Positions 54,233 to 63,538 of a DNA stretch of 64,000 nt are shown piece by piece. Under the pieces are notes generated by a model. The model had not been told where the DNA came from. It searched no databases and was given only the letters and a program-made list of their open reading frames with translations. The position numbers and the translations under genes were made by a program. Every line of letters begins with the position of its first letter. The stretch's first letter is position 1. Source of the stretch: Pseudomonas sp. NCCP-436 (GTDB taxonomy: Bacteria; Pseudomonadota; Gammaproteobacteria; Pseudomonadales; Pseudomonadaceae); assembly GCF_019656335.1 (NCBI RefSeq), contig NZ_BPLZ01000007.1:1-64000 (forward strand), written 5' to 3'.

Positions 54233-55648
54233 ATGGTATTCGCCTCTCTGGAGTTCCTCATCCTGTTCCTGCCGGCATTCATGCTGGCCTACGCCCTGGC
54301 CAGGCCCGGGGGGCGCAACCATGTGCTGCTGCTCGGCAGCTGGTTCTTCTATGGCTGGCTGAGCCCGGCGTTCCTGCTGCTGCACATCGTCCTGACGGTG
54401 ATCGGCTGGATTGGCGGGCTGCTGGTCGAACATACCCGTGAGGACTCGCGCCAGCGTATTCGCCTGCTGGTGGTGCTGATCACCATCAACGTGCTGGTGC
54501 TGTGCTGGTACAAATACGCCAACATCCTGGCCGCCACCTTCAACCAACTGATCACCCGCTATGGGGCGCTGCCGTTCGAGTGGCAGAAGGTAGCGCTGCC
54601 CGCGGGCCTTTCGTTCATCGTGCTGCAGGTGATTTCCTACCTGGTCGATGTGCACCGGCATGTGGTTCCGGTAGAGCGGCGTTTCACTAACTTTGCCACC
54701 TACCTGGCAATGTTCGGGCACTCCATCGCCGGACCGATCATTCGCTACGACTGGGTGCGTCAGGAGCTGAATCAGCGCTACTTCAACGCGCAGAACTTTG
54801 CCCTCGGTTCGCGCCGTTTCATGATCGGCATGAGCATGAAGGTGCTGGTCGCCGACAGCCTGTCCCCGCTGGTGGCGGTGGCCTTCGCTCAGCAGAATCC
54901 GTCCTTCGTCGACGCCTGGATCGGCTGCCTGGCCTACTCGCTGCAGCTGTTTTTTGACTTTGCCGGCTACAGCGCAATGGCCATCGGCCTGGGGCTGATG
55001 CTGGGCTTCCACTTCCCGGAGAACTTCAACCATCCGTACTGGGCGCGCAACATCCAGGATTTCTGGCGGCGCTGGCACATCTCGCTGTCGAGCTGGCTGC
55101 GTGACTATCTGTACATCGGCCTGGGCGGCAACCGCCGGGGGCTGTGGAAGACCTATCGCAACCTGTTTCTGATCATGGCCATCGGCGGCCTGTGGCATGG
55201 CGGCGACAGCTGGAACTACGTGCTCTGGGGCGCCGCCCACGGCATTGCGTTGTGTGTTGATCGCGCCTGGTCGCGCAACGGCCTGCCGGATCTTCCGGCG
55301 CCGCTGGCTCATGTGGTGACGTTGCTGTTCGTCTGTCTGGCCTGGACGCTGTTCCGCTCGCCGGATTTCGCCACCGCCCTGGACATGTACGCCGGCCAGT
55401 TTGGTCTGCACGCCTTCGCCCTGGGTGACGCCATGGCTGCCACCCTGCGTCCGGCCCATGGTATCGCCGCAGCGCTGGGCGTCGCCTGCCTGTTGCTGCC
55501 GCTGTGCCAGGCGCGTGCCGAGTCTCGCTTCGGTGAGCTTTGGCTGTTCCGCGCCGTCGGTGCGCTATGGCCGGTCTGTGGTTTCCTGCTGTCGTTCGCC
55601 CTGATCGCCAGCCGGGAAACCGTGCCGTTCCTGTACTTCCAGTTCTGA
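54233..55648 (+). CDS. wssH: MBOAT O-acyltransferase WssH (AlgI-like)
   Basis: This is a 471-residue membrane-bound O-acyltransferase with about ten hydrophobic segments. The signature is FWRRWHISLSSWLRDYLYI, with the second conserved His in GGLWHGGDSWNYVLWG. It passes acetyl groups from the cytoplasmic acetyl donor across the inner membrane for cellulose acetylation. ATG 54233 is the first start giving the usual MVFxSLEFL beginning. Confidence 0.94.
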   Translation: MVFASLEFLILFLPAFMLAYALARPGGRNHVLLLGSWFFYGWLSPAFLLLHIVLTVIGWIGGLLVEHTREDSRQRIRLLVVLITINVLVLCWYKYANILAATFNQLITRYGALPFEWQKVALPAGLSFIVLQVISYLVDVHRHVVPVERRFTNFATYLAMFGHSIAGPIIRYDWVRQELNQRYFNAQNFALGSRRFMIGMSMKVLVADSLSPLVAVAFAQQNPSFVDAWIGCLAYSLQLFFDFAGYSAMAIGLGLMLGFHFPENFNHPYWARNIQDFWRRWHISLSSWLRDYLYIGLGGNRRGLWKTYRNLFLIMAIGGLWHGGDSWNYVLWGAAHGIALCVDRAWSRNGLPDLPAPLAHVVTLLFVCLAWTLFRSPDFATALDMYAGQFGLHAFALGDAMAATLRPAHGIAAALGVACLLLPLCQARAESRFGELWLFRAVGALWPVCGFLLSFALIASRETVPFLYFQF

Positions 55649-55658
55649 GGGCCTGCGC

Positions 55659-56819
55659 ATGCCGAAGAAAGACGCTTCCCTCGCACCGGTCATGCCCAGC
55701 GCCATGATGAAGCGGCTCAGCCCGTTGGCAGGCGTGATCATGGCCCTGTTCCTGCTCGCCGGTCTGCTGTTCAGCCTGTGGGCGATGTTCGTCAGCGGTC
55801 GCGTCCAGTTGCTGCCCGAGCAGGTGAGCTGGGCCGATATACGTGAAGGCGAGATCACCCATCGCATTGCCCGTGAGCTGGCCAAGGTGCCTTTCGCCCA
55901 GCGTGCCGCCGACCTGGAACGGGCTGCCAGTTGGCTGCTGATCGGCGACACCGGGCCGCGGGTGCGCCCGGGCTGCCCGGGCTGGCTGTTCCTTGCCGAC
56001 GAGTTGAAGATCCACCCGCAGTCCGAGGCCAGCGCCGCGGCACGGGTGGAAAAGGTGCGCGCCGTGCACGCCTGGCTGGGTGAACGCAACATCCGCCTGC
56101 TGCTGGTGCTGGTGCCGGACAAGAGCCGTATCGTCAGTGAGCAGCTGTGCAGTCTGGGACGCTCGCCGCAGCTGGCCGGTCGCCTGGCGCAGTGGCAGCA
56201 GGCGGTGCAGGCGGCCGGTGTGCCGGTGCTGAACCTGACCGACACCCTCGCCCCGCTGGGCAACGCGGCGTTCCTGCGCACCGACACCCACTGGAGCGAG
56301 GCCGGCGCCTCGCAGGCGGCGCAGCGGGTGGCTCGCGAGGTCAGAGCGCTGGGAATCGAACCCTCCCCGGTCAGGCAGTGGACACGCAGCGTCGGACCGG
56401 AACGGATTCGCCCCGGGGATCTGGTGCGCCTGGCCGGTCTGGACTGGCTGCCGGCGACTCTGCAGCCGGCTCAGGAGAGGGTCAGCGATTCACAGTTCAG
56501 CGCCGCCGAGGCAGCGGATGACGCCCTCAGCGAGGACGACCTGTTCGGTGACAGCCAGTTGCCCAACATAGCGCTGATCGGCACCTCCTTCTCCCGCGAA
56601 TCCAACTTCGCCCCCTTCCTCGAGGCCGCGCTGGGCACCAGCCTGGGCAACTTCGCCCGCGACGGCGGCGAATTCTCCGGCGCCGCCAAGGCCTACTTCG
56701 GCAGCCCGGCATTCCGCCATACACCGCCGCAACTGGTGATCTGGGAAATCCTCGAACGCGACCTGCAGATGCCTTTCGAGGACTGGCCTCTACCGGAGCA
56801 GGGCACTGGCGCGTCCTGA
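55659..56819 (+). CDS. wssI: AlgJ/AlgX-like acetyltransferase WssI
   Basis: This 386-residue protein has one N-terminal membrane anchor (about 20-47: SPLAGVIMALFLLAGLLFSLW) and a periplasmic SGNH-like AlgJ/AlgX domain. The Asp-His pair is in FLRTDTHWSEAG and the catalytic Ser in LIGTSFSRESNF. It should transfer acetyl groups to cellulose. It is the last gene of the operon; a second ParA-type gene (wssJ), which I recall at the end of the SBW25 operon, is not present here. Confidence 0.92.
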   Translation: MPKKDASLAPVMPSAMMKRLSPLAGVIMALFLLAGLLFSLWAMFVSGRVQLLPEQVSWADIREGEITHRIARELAKVPFAQRAADLERAASWLLIGDTGPRVRPGCPGWLFLADELKIHPQSEASAAARVEKVRAVHAWLGERNIRLLLVLVPDKSRIVSEQLCSLGRSPQLAGRLAQWQQAVQAAGVPVLNLTDTLAPLGNAAFLRTDTHWSEAGASQAAQRVAREVRALGIEPSPVRQWTRSVGPERIRPGDLVRLAGLDWLPATLQPAQERVSDSQFSAAEAADDALSEDDLFGDSQLPNIALIGTSFSRESNFAPFLEAALGTSLGNFARDGGEFSGAAKAYFGSPAFRHTPPQLVIWEILERDLQMPFEDWPLPEQGTGAS

Positions 56820-57049
56820 ACCGGGGCGGGCTTGGCGAGGGCTGCCGGTTTGGCCGGCAGCCTGACGAGTGAACGCCTGGAGTTCTCGACGAGGTGGAGT
56901 CACGGCTCTGTTCAGACGATCCGTGGAAGTAGGGTAGAACCCGACCTTGGTTGCTGACTCGGAGGGATATGACAGCAGGTAAAAACGGCAGGCGGGAGGT
57001 GCTGGTGCGATGGAATGCGTCTAGCGGAATGTAACCCCGGGGTAGAAAC
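56820..57049. other. Intergenic region after the cellulose operon
   Basis: A hairpin GGCTGCCGG-TTTGG-CCGGCAGCC (56840-56862) lies 20 bases after the wssI stop and could end the operon, though it has no T tract. I see no gene or remnant in the rest. Confidence 0.5.
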
Positions 57050-57075
57050 AAAAAAGGCCCACATCGCTGTGGGCC
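57050..57075 (-). terminator. Terminator downstream of tRNA-Thr
   Basis: On the minus strand GGCCCACA and TGTGGGCC pair around a 4-base loop, followed by six T residues (57055 down to 57050). It lies just beyond the tRNA-Thr 3' end. Confidence 0.9.
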
Positions 57076-57085
57076 TTTATTTGTA

Positions 57086-57161
<76 letters not shown>

Positions 57162-57176
57162 GTAGAGTGGGGCGCC

Positions 57177-57204
57177 ATTATAGCGATTGCGCGAGCGGTG
57201 TAAA
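57177..57204 (-). promoter_or_regulatory. Promoter of tRNA-Thr
   Basis: On the minus strand -35 TTTACA (57204-57199) and -10 TATAAT (57182-57177) are separated by 16 bases. Transcription would start about 8-10 bases before the tRNA 5' end at 57161. Confidence 0.8.
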
Positions 57205-57475
57205 CCCGTGTGTTCGGTGCCAGATAGGCTGAAAGGCTCGTGATGAGTGCATCTGGCGCTGTAAGTGTCTTGTTTATGCACAAAGATGGGGCGATCTGCG
57301 CAATTGTTGCGTCGGTGTTGTGCTGTAACTCACGTTTTATTGCAAGTCTTTGTTTTTATTGAATTTATGAAATTGGCTGAAAATTGGTCAGCTGTTCGCA
57401 GGGCGCTTTGGCTGGGCGTTTGCGGCATTTGCCCAGAAAGGCTCAACAGACTTATCCACAGCTTGTGTGGGCAAC
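57205..57475. other. AT-richer gene-free stretch with one DnaA-box-like site
   Basis: Between the tRNA promoter and the end of the methyltransferase gene I see no gene. A perfect TTATCCACA 9-mer lies at 57452-57460, and 57330-57390 is unusually AT-rich for this window. Nothing further can be supported. Confidence 0.45.
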
Positions 57476-58690
57476 TCAGGGGCGTTCGGCCAGCAGAAGC
57501 AGGTTGCGTGGACTCAGTCGGTAGTCGCAGAAGCTGCCGAGCCTGACGCTGTAGCCCTGTTCCATCAGGTAAAGAGCCCGATCGAGCAGCAGCCAGAGTT
57601 CCAGCGGTCGGCGGAACAGGTTGCGCAGCAGTTCCAGGTTGCGTACTTCGGCCAGGCGTTGCCAGCCGCGTGCTTCCAGATCCTGCCAGTCCTGGGAGCC
57701 AGGCGATGGCAGGTTTCGCAGGTTGGCGAGATCCTCGCAGAACTGCGGGAAGGGCTTGTCGAACCAGTGACCGGGTAGCGAGGGGGTCGGCAGGTACTGG
57801 TCGATATTACGCAGTTGGCGCTGTAGCAGGTCGAAGGCTAGTCGCCAGGCCATCGAACGGTCGCGCAAGCGGCGTACTCGGGCGCCTGCGGTGACGGTTT
57901 CGCACAGGGGCAGGGCGAGGTCGTCGCGGCTAAGTAGCAGTTGTGAGGCCTGGGCTGCGGCAGAAAGTGGCTGGTAGTGCGTGCTGGCGATGCGGTTGTA
58001 GCAGCAGGGGGCGACCGCCAGCTGCGTGCAGCCGCGACTACTGGCCAGTTGTAGCAGGCGTACGTGCAGGTCGCCGCAGGCATGCAGGGCGACCGGTGTG
58101 CGTGTCGCGTCGAGGTGGCGGTCGCTGTCTGCGGCCAATACGTCCTGTTGCAGGTGTTCGGCATCGACGCCCAGACGAAGGCTGAGCTGGTTGCCGGATT
58201 CGACCAGTGCCGGGTCGTACTCCAGGCAGGTCAGGCGCTGCTGTGCCTGCGTCAGCCAGCGGCCGAGATGCCCCTTGCCTGAGCACCAGTCGACCCAGTG
58301 ACGGGGTTGGCGGGCGAAGGGCAGGTGGCTGGCGAAGGCCTGAATTTGCGCCAGTTTGCGTCCGGGCACGTCGACGCTGAAGCTGTCCGGGTGTGTCAGG
58401 GCGCTGCTGCAGGGCAGCTCGCCGAGGGCGGCAAGGTGAAAGGCCTGGCGGGCCAGTTCGGGAAAAGGCTCCGGTGCTGCCAGATTTGCCAGGCAGGCAT
58501 CGCTTTCCTTGGCCTGTTCCAGCGTGCGGCTGCGCAGCCAATTGGCCAGCTCCGGAAATTCGGCTTCCCAGGGCAGGCTCAGGTGCTGGAACGGGCGCGG
58601 GCGCCAGAGGTGTTGGTGAGCGTGGAGAAATTGATCCAGTGCCTGGAAGCGCTCCAGCAACTCGTCGGAACAGAGAAAAGCGGTGGACAT
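57476..58690 (-). CDS. SAM-dependent methyltransferase, METTL25/RRNAD1-like
   Basis: This is a 404-residue protein with a class I methyltransferase core: DWCSGKGHLGRWL (SAM-binding motif I) near 168, CLEYDPALVESGNQL, HACGDLHVRLL near 232 and APCCYN near 253. The CGDL...CCYN pattern belongs to the Methyltransf_32 group. The substrate is unknown. It starts 50 bases after the hisM-like gene, so it may be read through from the transporter operon. The N- and C-terminal parts look specific to gammaproteobacteria. Confidence 0.8.
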   Translation of the reverse strand: MSTAFLCSDELLERFQALDQFLHAHQHLWRPRPFQHLSLPWEAEFPELANWLRSRTLEQAKESDACLANLAAPEPFPELARQAFHLAALGELPCSSALTHPDSFSVDVPGRKLAQIQAFASHLPFARQPRHWVDWCSGKGHLGRWLTQAQQRLTCLEYDPALVESGNQLSLRLGVDAEHLQQDVLAADSDRHLDATRTPVALHACGDLHVRLLQLASSRGCTQLAVAPCCYNRIASTHYQPLSAAAQASQLLLSRDDLALPLCETVTAGARVRRLRDRSMAWRLAFDLLQRQLRNIDQYLPTPSLPGHWFDKPFPQFCEDLANLRNLPSPGSQDWQDLEARGWQRLAEVRNLELLRNLFRRPLELWLLLDRALYLMEQGYSVRLGSFCDYRLSPRNLLLLAERP

Positions 58691-58708
58691 GTTTTCAGAG
58701 CGGCGAGG

Positions 58709-58732
58709 CCGGCCGCCGTTGCCGGCGGCCGG
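58709..58732. other. Perfect 10-bp hairpin between permease and methyltransferase genes
   Basis: CCGGCCGCCG and CGGCGGCCGG pair around TTGC. There is no T tract on either strand, so it may be a weak or Rho-assisted stop, or an mRNA-stabilising structure. Confidence 0.55.
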
Positions 58733-58740
58733 GAGGATGG

Positions 58741-59496
58741 TCAGCGGCCCTGGCAGGCGTCGACGCGCAGCCAGCGTTCAAGCAGGCGGAAGGCGCGAAC
58801 CAGCACGAACGCGATCACCAGGTAGAACAGCCCGGCGGCGAAGAAGATCTCCACCGGCAGGTAGGTGCGCGCGATGATGGTGCGTGCCATCCCGGTCAGC
58901 TCCAGCAGGGTGACGGTGCTGGCCAGCGAGCTGGCCTTGAGCATCAGGATCACTTCGTTGCTGTAGGCCGGCAGGCCGATGCGCGCAGCTCGCGGCAGGA
59001 TGATGTAGAACATCGCCTGGGCGCGCGACATGCCCAATGCCCGGGCTGCTTCGATCTCGCCGGGCGGTACGGCCTGGATGGCGCCGCGCAGGATCTCGGC
59101 GATATAGGCCGCGGTGTGCAGGGTCATGGTGACCACGGCGCAGACGAACGGATCGCGCAGGCCCTTGATGCGGAGGCTGAAGTCCCAGCTCCAGTCGCCG
59201 AGTGAGAAGCTGTGGGCCAGGGTCGTGCCGGTCCACAGTGCGCTCTGGCGTACACTTTCGAACTGCGATAGACCGTAGTAGAGCAGAAACAACTGCACCA
59301 GCAGCGGCGTACCACGGAAGAAGAAGATGTAGCCGTAGGGCAGAGCGCGTACGTACCAGTGCCTGGATGCGCGGGCGATGCCTATGGGCAAGGCGAGAAT
59401 CAGCCCGGCGAGCACGGCGATGGCCACCAGCTCCAGGGTCAACATGGCCCCTTCGGCCAGGCGCGGCAGCCATTTGATGATGACTTCCCAGTTCAT
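58741..59496 (-). CDS. Polar amino acid ABC transporter permease (HisM/ArtM type)
   Basis: This is a 251-residue permease of the His/Glu/Gln family with about five membrane segments and EAA loop EIEAARALGMSRAQAMFYIILP. Its ATG overlaps the stop of the HisQ-type gene. It pairs with that permease as a heterodimer. The cluster matches the four-gene PA5152-PA5155 type amino acid transporter I recall; basic amino acids are a likely but unproven substrate. Confidence 0.9.
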   Translation of the reverse strand: MNWEVIIKWLPRLAEGAMLTLELVAIAVLAGLILALPIGIARASRHWYVRALPYGYIFFFRGTPLLVQLFLLYYGLSQFESVRQSALWTGTTLAHSFSLGDWSWDFSLRIKGLRDPFVCAVVTMTLHTAAYIAEILRGAIQAVPPGEIEAARALGMSRAQAMFYIILPRAARIGLPAYSNEVILMLKASSLASTVTLLELTGMARTIIARTYLPVEIFFAAGLFYLVIAFVLVRAFRLLERWLRVDACQGR

Positions 59497-60188
59497 GATG
59501 CGCTCCGGATGAAGCCTCGGCTGGCGCGCTTCTCAAGGAAGTACAGGCCGATCATGGCGAGGATGGTCAGGCCCAGATAGATGAAGGCGGCGACCATGTA
59601 GAAGGTGAAGGGCTCCTTGCTGGCGGTCACGGCGATCTGCGAGCGGCGCATGATCTCTTCCAGGCCAATGACCGAGACCAGGGCGGTGTCTTTCATCAGG
59701 ATCATGAACAGGTTGCCGAGGCCGGGCAGGGCGATGCGCCACATCTGCGGCAGGATCAGCTTCCAGAGAATGCGCGGGCGGGACAGGCCCAGTGCCAGGC
59801 CGGCCTCGCGGTGCCCCTTGGGAATGGCCAGGATGGCGCCACGGAACACTTCGGTGGCGTAGGCGCCAAAGCACAGGCCCAGGGCAATGGTGCCGGCGGC
59901 GAAGGCGGAAAGCTCCAGGCTTTCAACGCCAAGCAGGTCAGCCAGGCTGCGCATCAGGCCGACGGTGCCGAAGTAGATCAGCAGTACCCATAGCAGCTCG
60001 GGCACGCCGCGCACCAGAGTGGAATAACTGCCGCCGAGCCACTGTAGCAGCTTGTACGGCGAAGTCTTGGCCAGAGCGCCGAGCAGACCAAGCACCAGGC
60101 CCACCGCCAGCGCCGAGAGCGCCAGTTTGATGGTCATCAGAGTGCCGGCCGCCAGGGCGGGGCCGAATCCATGGAGATCGAGAATCAT
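59493..60188 (-). CDS. Polar amino acid ABC transporter permease (HisQ type)
   Basis: This is a 231-residue permease with about five membrane segments and EAA loop HREAGLALGLSRPRILWKLILPQ. ATG 60188 gives the usual short N-terminus (MILDLHGFGPALAAGTLMTIKLAL); longer frames upstream run through the spacer hairpin. It partners with the HisM-type permease, whose start its stop overlaps. Confidence 0.9.
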   Translation of the reverse strand: MILDLHGFGPALAAGTLMTIKLALSALAVGLVLGLLGALAKTSPYKLLQWLGGSYSTLVRGVPELLWVLLIYFGTVGLMRSLADLLGVESLELSAFAAGTIALGLCFGAYATEVFRGAILAIPKGHREAGLALGLSRPRILWKLILPQMWRIALPGLGNLFMILMKDTALVSVIGLEEIMRRSQIAVTASKEPFTFYMVAAFIYLGLTILAMIGLYFLEKRASRGFIRSAS

Positions 60189-60204
60189 CGGAGGGCTCGA
60201 GCGA

Positions 60205-60230
60205 TTGCGCCGCCGCAGGAGGCGGCGCAA
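60205..60230. other. Perfect 10-bp hairpin between binding-protein and permease genes
   Basis: TTGCGCCGCC and GGCGGCGCAA pair around a 6-base loop, 14 bases after the binding-protein stop. It resembles the mRNA-stabilising hairpins found after binding-protein genes and would favour higher binding-protein output. Confidence 0.6.
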
Positions 60231-60243
60231 CGTCTTCAGGTCA

Positions 60244-60996
60244 TCAGTAGATGCTGAACGGGAAGTACTTGTCGTTGATCTGCTTGTAGGTGCCGTCTTC
60301 GATGATGGCCTGCAGAGCAGCATTCAGCTTCTCGCGCAGCGGATCGCCCTTGCGCACGGCGATGCCGATCTTGTCGTTGTCGAATACCGGCTCCCCCTTG
60401 AACTCGAAGTCCTTGCCGGCGTCACTCTTGAGCCACTCCCAGTTGACGAAGGTGTCAGCCAGTACGCCATCGAGGCGACCCGAGGACAGGTCGAGGTAGG
60501 CGTTTTCCTGAGTGTCGTAGAGCTTGATGTCGACTACCTTGCCCAGGTTGTCTTCCAGCCAGGTGCCGGCGATGGTGGCGCGTTGGGCGCCGATCACCTT
60601 GCCCTTGAGGCTGGCTTCGTCGGTTTTGAAGTCGGCCGACTTGGGTGCGATGAACTGCAGTTTGTTGGTGTAGTAGGGCTCGGTGAAGTCCACGGCGGCC
60701 TGGCGTTCTTCGGTGATCGACATGGAGGCGATCAGGAAGTCGAACTTCTTGGCGTTCAGGGCCGGGATGATGCCGTCCCAGTCGGAAGTGACCACTTCGC
60801 ACTCGACGGCCATCTTGGCACACAGCGCCTGACCGATTTCTACGTCGAAGCCGGTGACCTGGCCGCTGGCATCGATCAGGTTGAAGGGAGGGTAGGCGCC
60901 TTCGGTACCGAGTTTCAGTTTGTCAGCTGCGACAGCGCTGGTGCCGAAAGCCAGGGTAGCGGCTGCGGCCAGCAGGATCTTCTTATAGTTCTGCAT
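60244..60996 (-). CDS. Amino acid ABC transporter substrate-binding protein
   Basis: This is a 250-residue periplasmic binding protein of family 3 with a signal peptide ending AVAA-D. LKLGTEGAYPPFNLIDASGQVTGFDVEIG is the typical mature start of the lysine/arginine/ornithine/histidine-binding group, and two cysteines (Cys near 65 and 73) may form a disulfide. The ligand is probably a basic amino acid. It lies between the ATPase and permease genes. Confidence 0.9.
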   Translation of the reverse strand: MQNYKKILLAAAATLAFGTSAVAADKLKLGTEGAYPPFNLIDASGQVTGFDVEIGQALCAKMAVECEVVTSDWDGIIPALNAKKFDFLIASMSITEERQAAVDFTEPYYTNKLQFIAPKSADFKTDEASLKGKVIGAQRATIAGTWLEDNLGKVVDIKLYDTQENAYLDLSSGRLDGVLADTFVNWEWLKSDAGKDFEFKGEPVFDNDKIGIAVRKGDPLREKLNAALQAIIEDGTYKQINDKYFPFSIY

Positions 60997-61011
60997 GCGT
61001 GTTGCTCCGTA

Positions 61012-61785
61012 TTAGCGATTGCTGGACATGAATTGTTTACAGCGTGCCGAGGTCGGGTTATCGAATACCTGAGCGGGTGGGCCCTGTTCCTCTACCAGGC
61101 CCTGGTGGAGAAACACCACCTCGCTGGAAACCTGGCGAGCAAAACTCATCTCGTGTGTTACCAGCAGCATGGTACGCCCCTCTTCGGCGAGCGCGCGAAT
61201 CACATTAAGCACTTCTTGTACCATTTCCGGGTCGAGCGCCGAGGTCGGCTCATCGAACAGGATTACCTTTGGCTGCATGGCCAGAGTCCGGGCAATGGCT
61301 GCGCGCTGCTGCTGGCCGCCGGACAGTTGGTTGGGATAGACATGGCGCTTGTCGGCAATACCGACCTTGGCCAGCAGGGCTTCAGCTACCTCGATGGCTT
61401 CAGCCTTGCTCTGGCCCAGTACGCGGCGTGGTGCTTCGATAATGTTGTCGAGCACGCTCATGTGTGGCCAGAGGTTGAAGTTCTGGAAGACGAAGCCGAT
61501 CTCGCTGCGCATGCGGTTGATCTGGCGGTTGTCCGCAGCGATCAGCTCGCCATTCTTGGCCGCCTTGAGCTTGAGCTCTTCGCCGGCGACGAAAATCTGC
61601 CCCTCGTGCGGGTTTTCCAGCAGGTTGATGCAGCGCAGGAAGGTGGACTTGCCGGAGCCGGAGGAGCCGAGAATGGAGATGACGTCGCCGTCTCTGGCCG
61701 TCAGTGAGATGCCCTTGAGCACCTCCAGATCGCCGTAGCGTTTGTGCAGGTTGCGTATTTCCAGCGCGGGCGTCGCCTGGGCCAT
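61012..61785 (-). CDS. Amino acid ABC transporter ATPase (HisP type)
   Basis: This is a 257-residue ABC ATPase with Walker [11 protein letters not shown]-loop FQNFNLWPH, signature LSGGQQQR, Walker [13 protein letters not shown] and [11 protein letters not shown] 61785 follows GAGGA by 9 bases; the frame is open further upstream but without family sequence. It is the first gene of the transporter operon, 15 bases before the binding-protein gene. Confidence 0.94.
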   Translation of the reverse strand: MAQATPALEIRNLHKRYGDLEVLKGISLTARDGDVISILGSSGSGKSTFLRCINLLENPHEGQIFVAGEELKLKAAKNGELIAADNRQINRMRSEIGFVFQNFNLWPHMSVLDNIIEAPRRVLGQSKAEAIEVAEALLAKVGIADKRHVYPNQLSGGQQQRAAIARTLAMQPKVILFDEPTSALDPEMVQEVLNVIRALAEEGRTMLLVTHEMSFARQVSSEVVFLHQGLVEEQGPPAQVFDNPTSARCKQFMSSNR

Positions 61786-61973
61786 GGGGTTGGATCCTCT
61801 TCTTCTTCGTATGCGCTCCGGCGACCTTCTGCCGGCCTGGCTGGCGGCCAACCTAGCATAGCGTTTCATTGAGCGCCAAGCCGTTTGCCCGGCTTGCGGC
61901 GGTTGCGTCGCTTGGTCGCAGCAGGTTGTCGCGAAGGCGCAATATTGCCGTATGGAATGACGAAGGACTGAAA

Positions 61974-62002
61974 CAAAAAAGCCCCAGCGCATGGCTGAGG
62001 CT
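61974..62002 (-). terminator. Terminator downstream of tRNA-Phe
   Basis: On the minus strand AGCCTCAGC and GCTGGGGCT form a 9-bp stem with one mismatch, followed by a run of T residues. It lies just beyond the tRNA-Phe 3' end. Confidence 0.8.
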
Positions 62003-62019
62003 TTTTATAGGGGTATTCA

Positions 62020-62095
62020 TGGTGCCCAGGGACGGAATCGAACCGCCGACACGGGGATTTTCAATCCCCTGCTCTACCAACTGAGCTACCTGGGC
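62020..62095 (-). tRNA. tRNA-Phe (anticodon GAA)
   Basis: This 76-base tRNA has acceptor GCCCAGG/CCTGGGC, D arm AGCTCAGTTGGTAGAGC, anticodon stem GGGGA/TCCCC with loop TTGAAAA (anticodon GAA) and T arm GTTCGATTC. CCA is encoded at 62022-62020. Confidence 0.96.
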
Positions 62096-62107
62096 CAACG
62101 GGGCGCT

Positions 62108-62136
62108 ATTAGACGGTTTTGATGGATCAGTGTCAA
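62108..62136 (-). promoter_or_regulatory. Promoter of tRNA-Phe
   Basis: On the minus strand -35 TTGACA (62136-62131) and -10 TCTAAT (62113-62108) are separated by 17 bases, 12 bases before the tRNA 5' end. Confidence 0.85.
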
Positions 62137-62201
62137 GCGCGAGTTGGAAAAAATTTAAATATATCGGGCGTTTAGCGTCACGGCGGGGCCGCACGGCGGC
62201 T

Positions 62202-62474
62202 TCAGGCCTCCGGCGGCACGTAGCCTTCGGCTTTGGCGTAGTCCTCGCCGGAGAGGAATTTGTCCATTTCGCTCTGCAGGAACTTGCGATCTTCGGCGTT
62301 CATCATGTTCAGACGACGCTCGTTGATCAGCATGGTCTGGTGCTTCTGCCATTCGTCCCAGGCCTGGCGGGAAACGTTGTTGAAAATGTCCTCGCCTTTC
62401 GGGCCGGGGTAGGGCGCGCGATCCAGGCCGGGCAGTTCCTGTTTGTACTTGCGGCACATCACAGTACGGGTCAT
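62202..62474 (-). CDS. yggX: Fe(2+)-trafficking/oxidative damage protection protein YggX
   Basis: This is a 90-residue protein that matches YggX throughout: [18 protein letters not shown] with its conserved Cys, [20 protein letters not shown] and [10 protein letters not shown]. It protects iron-sulfur proteins from oxidation. It overlaps the mutY stop by 4 bases (ATGA), the usual arrangement, and may help the Fe-S protein MutY encoded beside it. Confidence 0.96.
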   Translation of the reverse strand: MTRTVMCRKYKQELPGLDRAPYPGPKGEDIFNNVSRQAWDEWQKHQTMLINERRLNMMNAEDRKFLQSEMDKFLSGEDYAKAEGYVPPEA

Positions 62475-63538
62475 GTCGGTTCTCCAGCAGTAATGGCTTG
62501 GGCCGCGCGTTTCAGTAGCTTTTTCACCGGGGCTGCCAGGCCCAGGCGCGGCGGGGTGGCGAGGTTATACCAGAGCCAGTCGGCCTCGGCCACGCGCTGC
62601 GGCTGTTCGCTGGCCGGTATCAGCCAAGGCTCGATGCTCAGTTGAAAGTGGCTGAAGGTGTGCACCAGGCGTGGTAGCGCGCGGGGCCGGCCGAGCTGCA
62701 GTTGCTGCTGGTGGCCCAGCTCGCTCAGCCGGTCGAGGCTGTCCAGTTCCGGCAGGCTCCATAGGCCGCCCCACAGGCCGCTGGCCGGGCGACGGTAGAG
62801 CAGGATCTCGCCGCTGGCGTTGACCAGCAGGGGCATTAGCGTGCGTCTTTGCGGTAGTGCCTTGCGCGGTTTGGGCATCGGATAGCTGGTCTCCCGGCCC
62901 TGAAGATGGGCCTGGCAGCCGCTACGCACTGGGCAGAGCAGGCAGCTTGGTTTGCTGCGGGTGCAGAGGGTGGCGCCAAGATCCATCATCGCCTGGGTGT
63001 AGTGGCCGACCCGATCGTGCGGCGTCAGGCGTTCGGCCAGTTCCCATAGCTGGCGGGCCACCTTCGGTTCGCCTGGATAGCCTTCCTGTGCGGCATAGCG
63101 TGCCAGCACGCGCTTGACGTTGCCGTCGAGGATCGGAGCGCGCAGGCCCATGCTCAGGCTGGCGATGGCTCCGGCGGTGGAGCGGCCGATGCCCGGCAGT
63201 TCGCTGAGGGCCTCGACGCTGCGCGGAAATTCGCCGCCATGCTCGCGCATGATGATTTGCGCGGTCTTCTGCAGGTTGCGGGCGCGGGTGTAGTAGCCCA
63301 GCCCCGTCCACAGGTGCAGCACTTCATCTTCGGGGGCTGCGGCCAGGTCTTTTACGCTCGGCAGGGTGGCCATGAAACGGTCGAAATAGCCGAGTACGGT
63401 GCTGACCTGGGTCTGCTGCAGCATGATTTCCGAGACCCAGACGCGATAGGGCGTGATGTTCTGCTGCCAGGGCAGATCCTTGCGGCCGTGCTGGTCGTAC
63501 CAGGCTAGCACGGCGCTGTTGAACTGCTCGGGAGTCAT
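62471..63538 (-). CDS. mutY: A/G-specific adenine glycosylase MutY
   Basis: This 355-residue glycosylase has the catalytic Glu in [14 protein letters not shown], the helix-hairpin-helix [16 protein letters not shown] with the catalytic Asp in [10 protein letters not shown], and the iron-sulfur pattern C-x6-C-x2-C-x5-C in [21 protein letters not shown]-terminal NUDIX-like domain for 8-oxoG recognition follows. It removes adenine mispaired with 8-oxoguanine. Its start overlaps the AsmA-family stop. Confidence 0.96.
   Translation of the reverse strand: MTPEQFNSAVLAWYDQHGRKDLPWQQNITPYRVWVSEIMLQQTQVSTVLGYFDRFMATLPSVKDLAAAPEDEVLHLWTGLGYYTRARNLQKTAQIIMREHGGEFPRSVEALSELPGIGRSTAGAIASLSMGLRAPILDGNVKRVLARYAAQEGYPGEPKVARQLWELAERLTPHDRVGHYTQAMMDLGATLCTRSKPSCLLCPVRSGCQAHLQGRETSYPMPKPRKALPQRRTLMPLLVNASGEILLYRRPASGLWGGLWSLPELDSLDRLSELGHQQQLQLGRPRALPRLVHTFSHFQLSIEPWLIPASEQPQRVAEADWLWYNLATPPRLGLAAPVKKLLKRAAQAITAGEPT

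Noticed and set aside
56527..57051. Minus-strand frame of 174 codons after wssI
   Set aside because: Its 3' half is antisense to wssI, the translation is low-complexity Arg/Ser/Pro-rich, and no start signal is visible.
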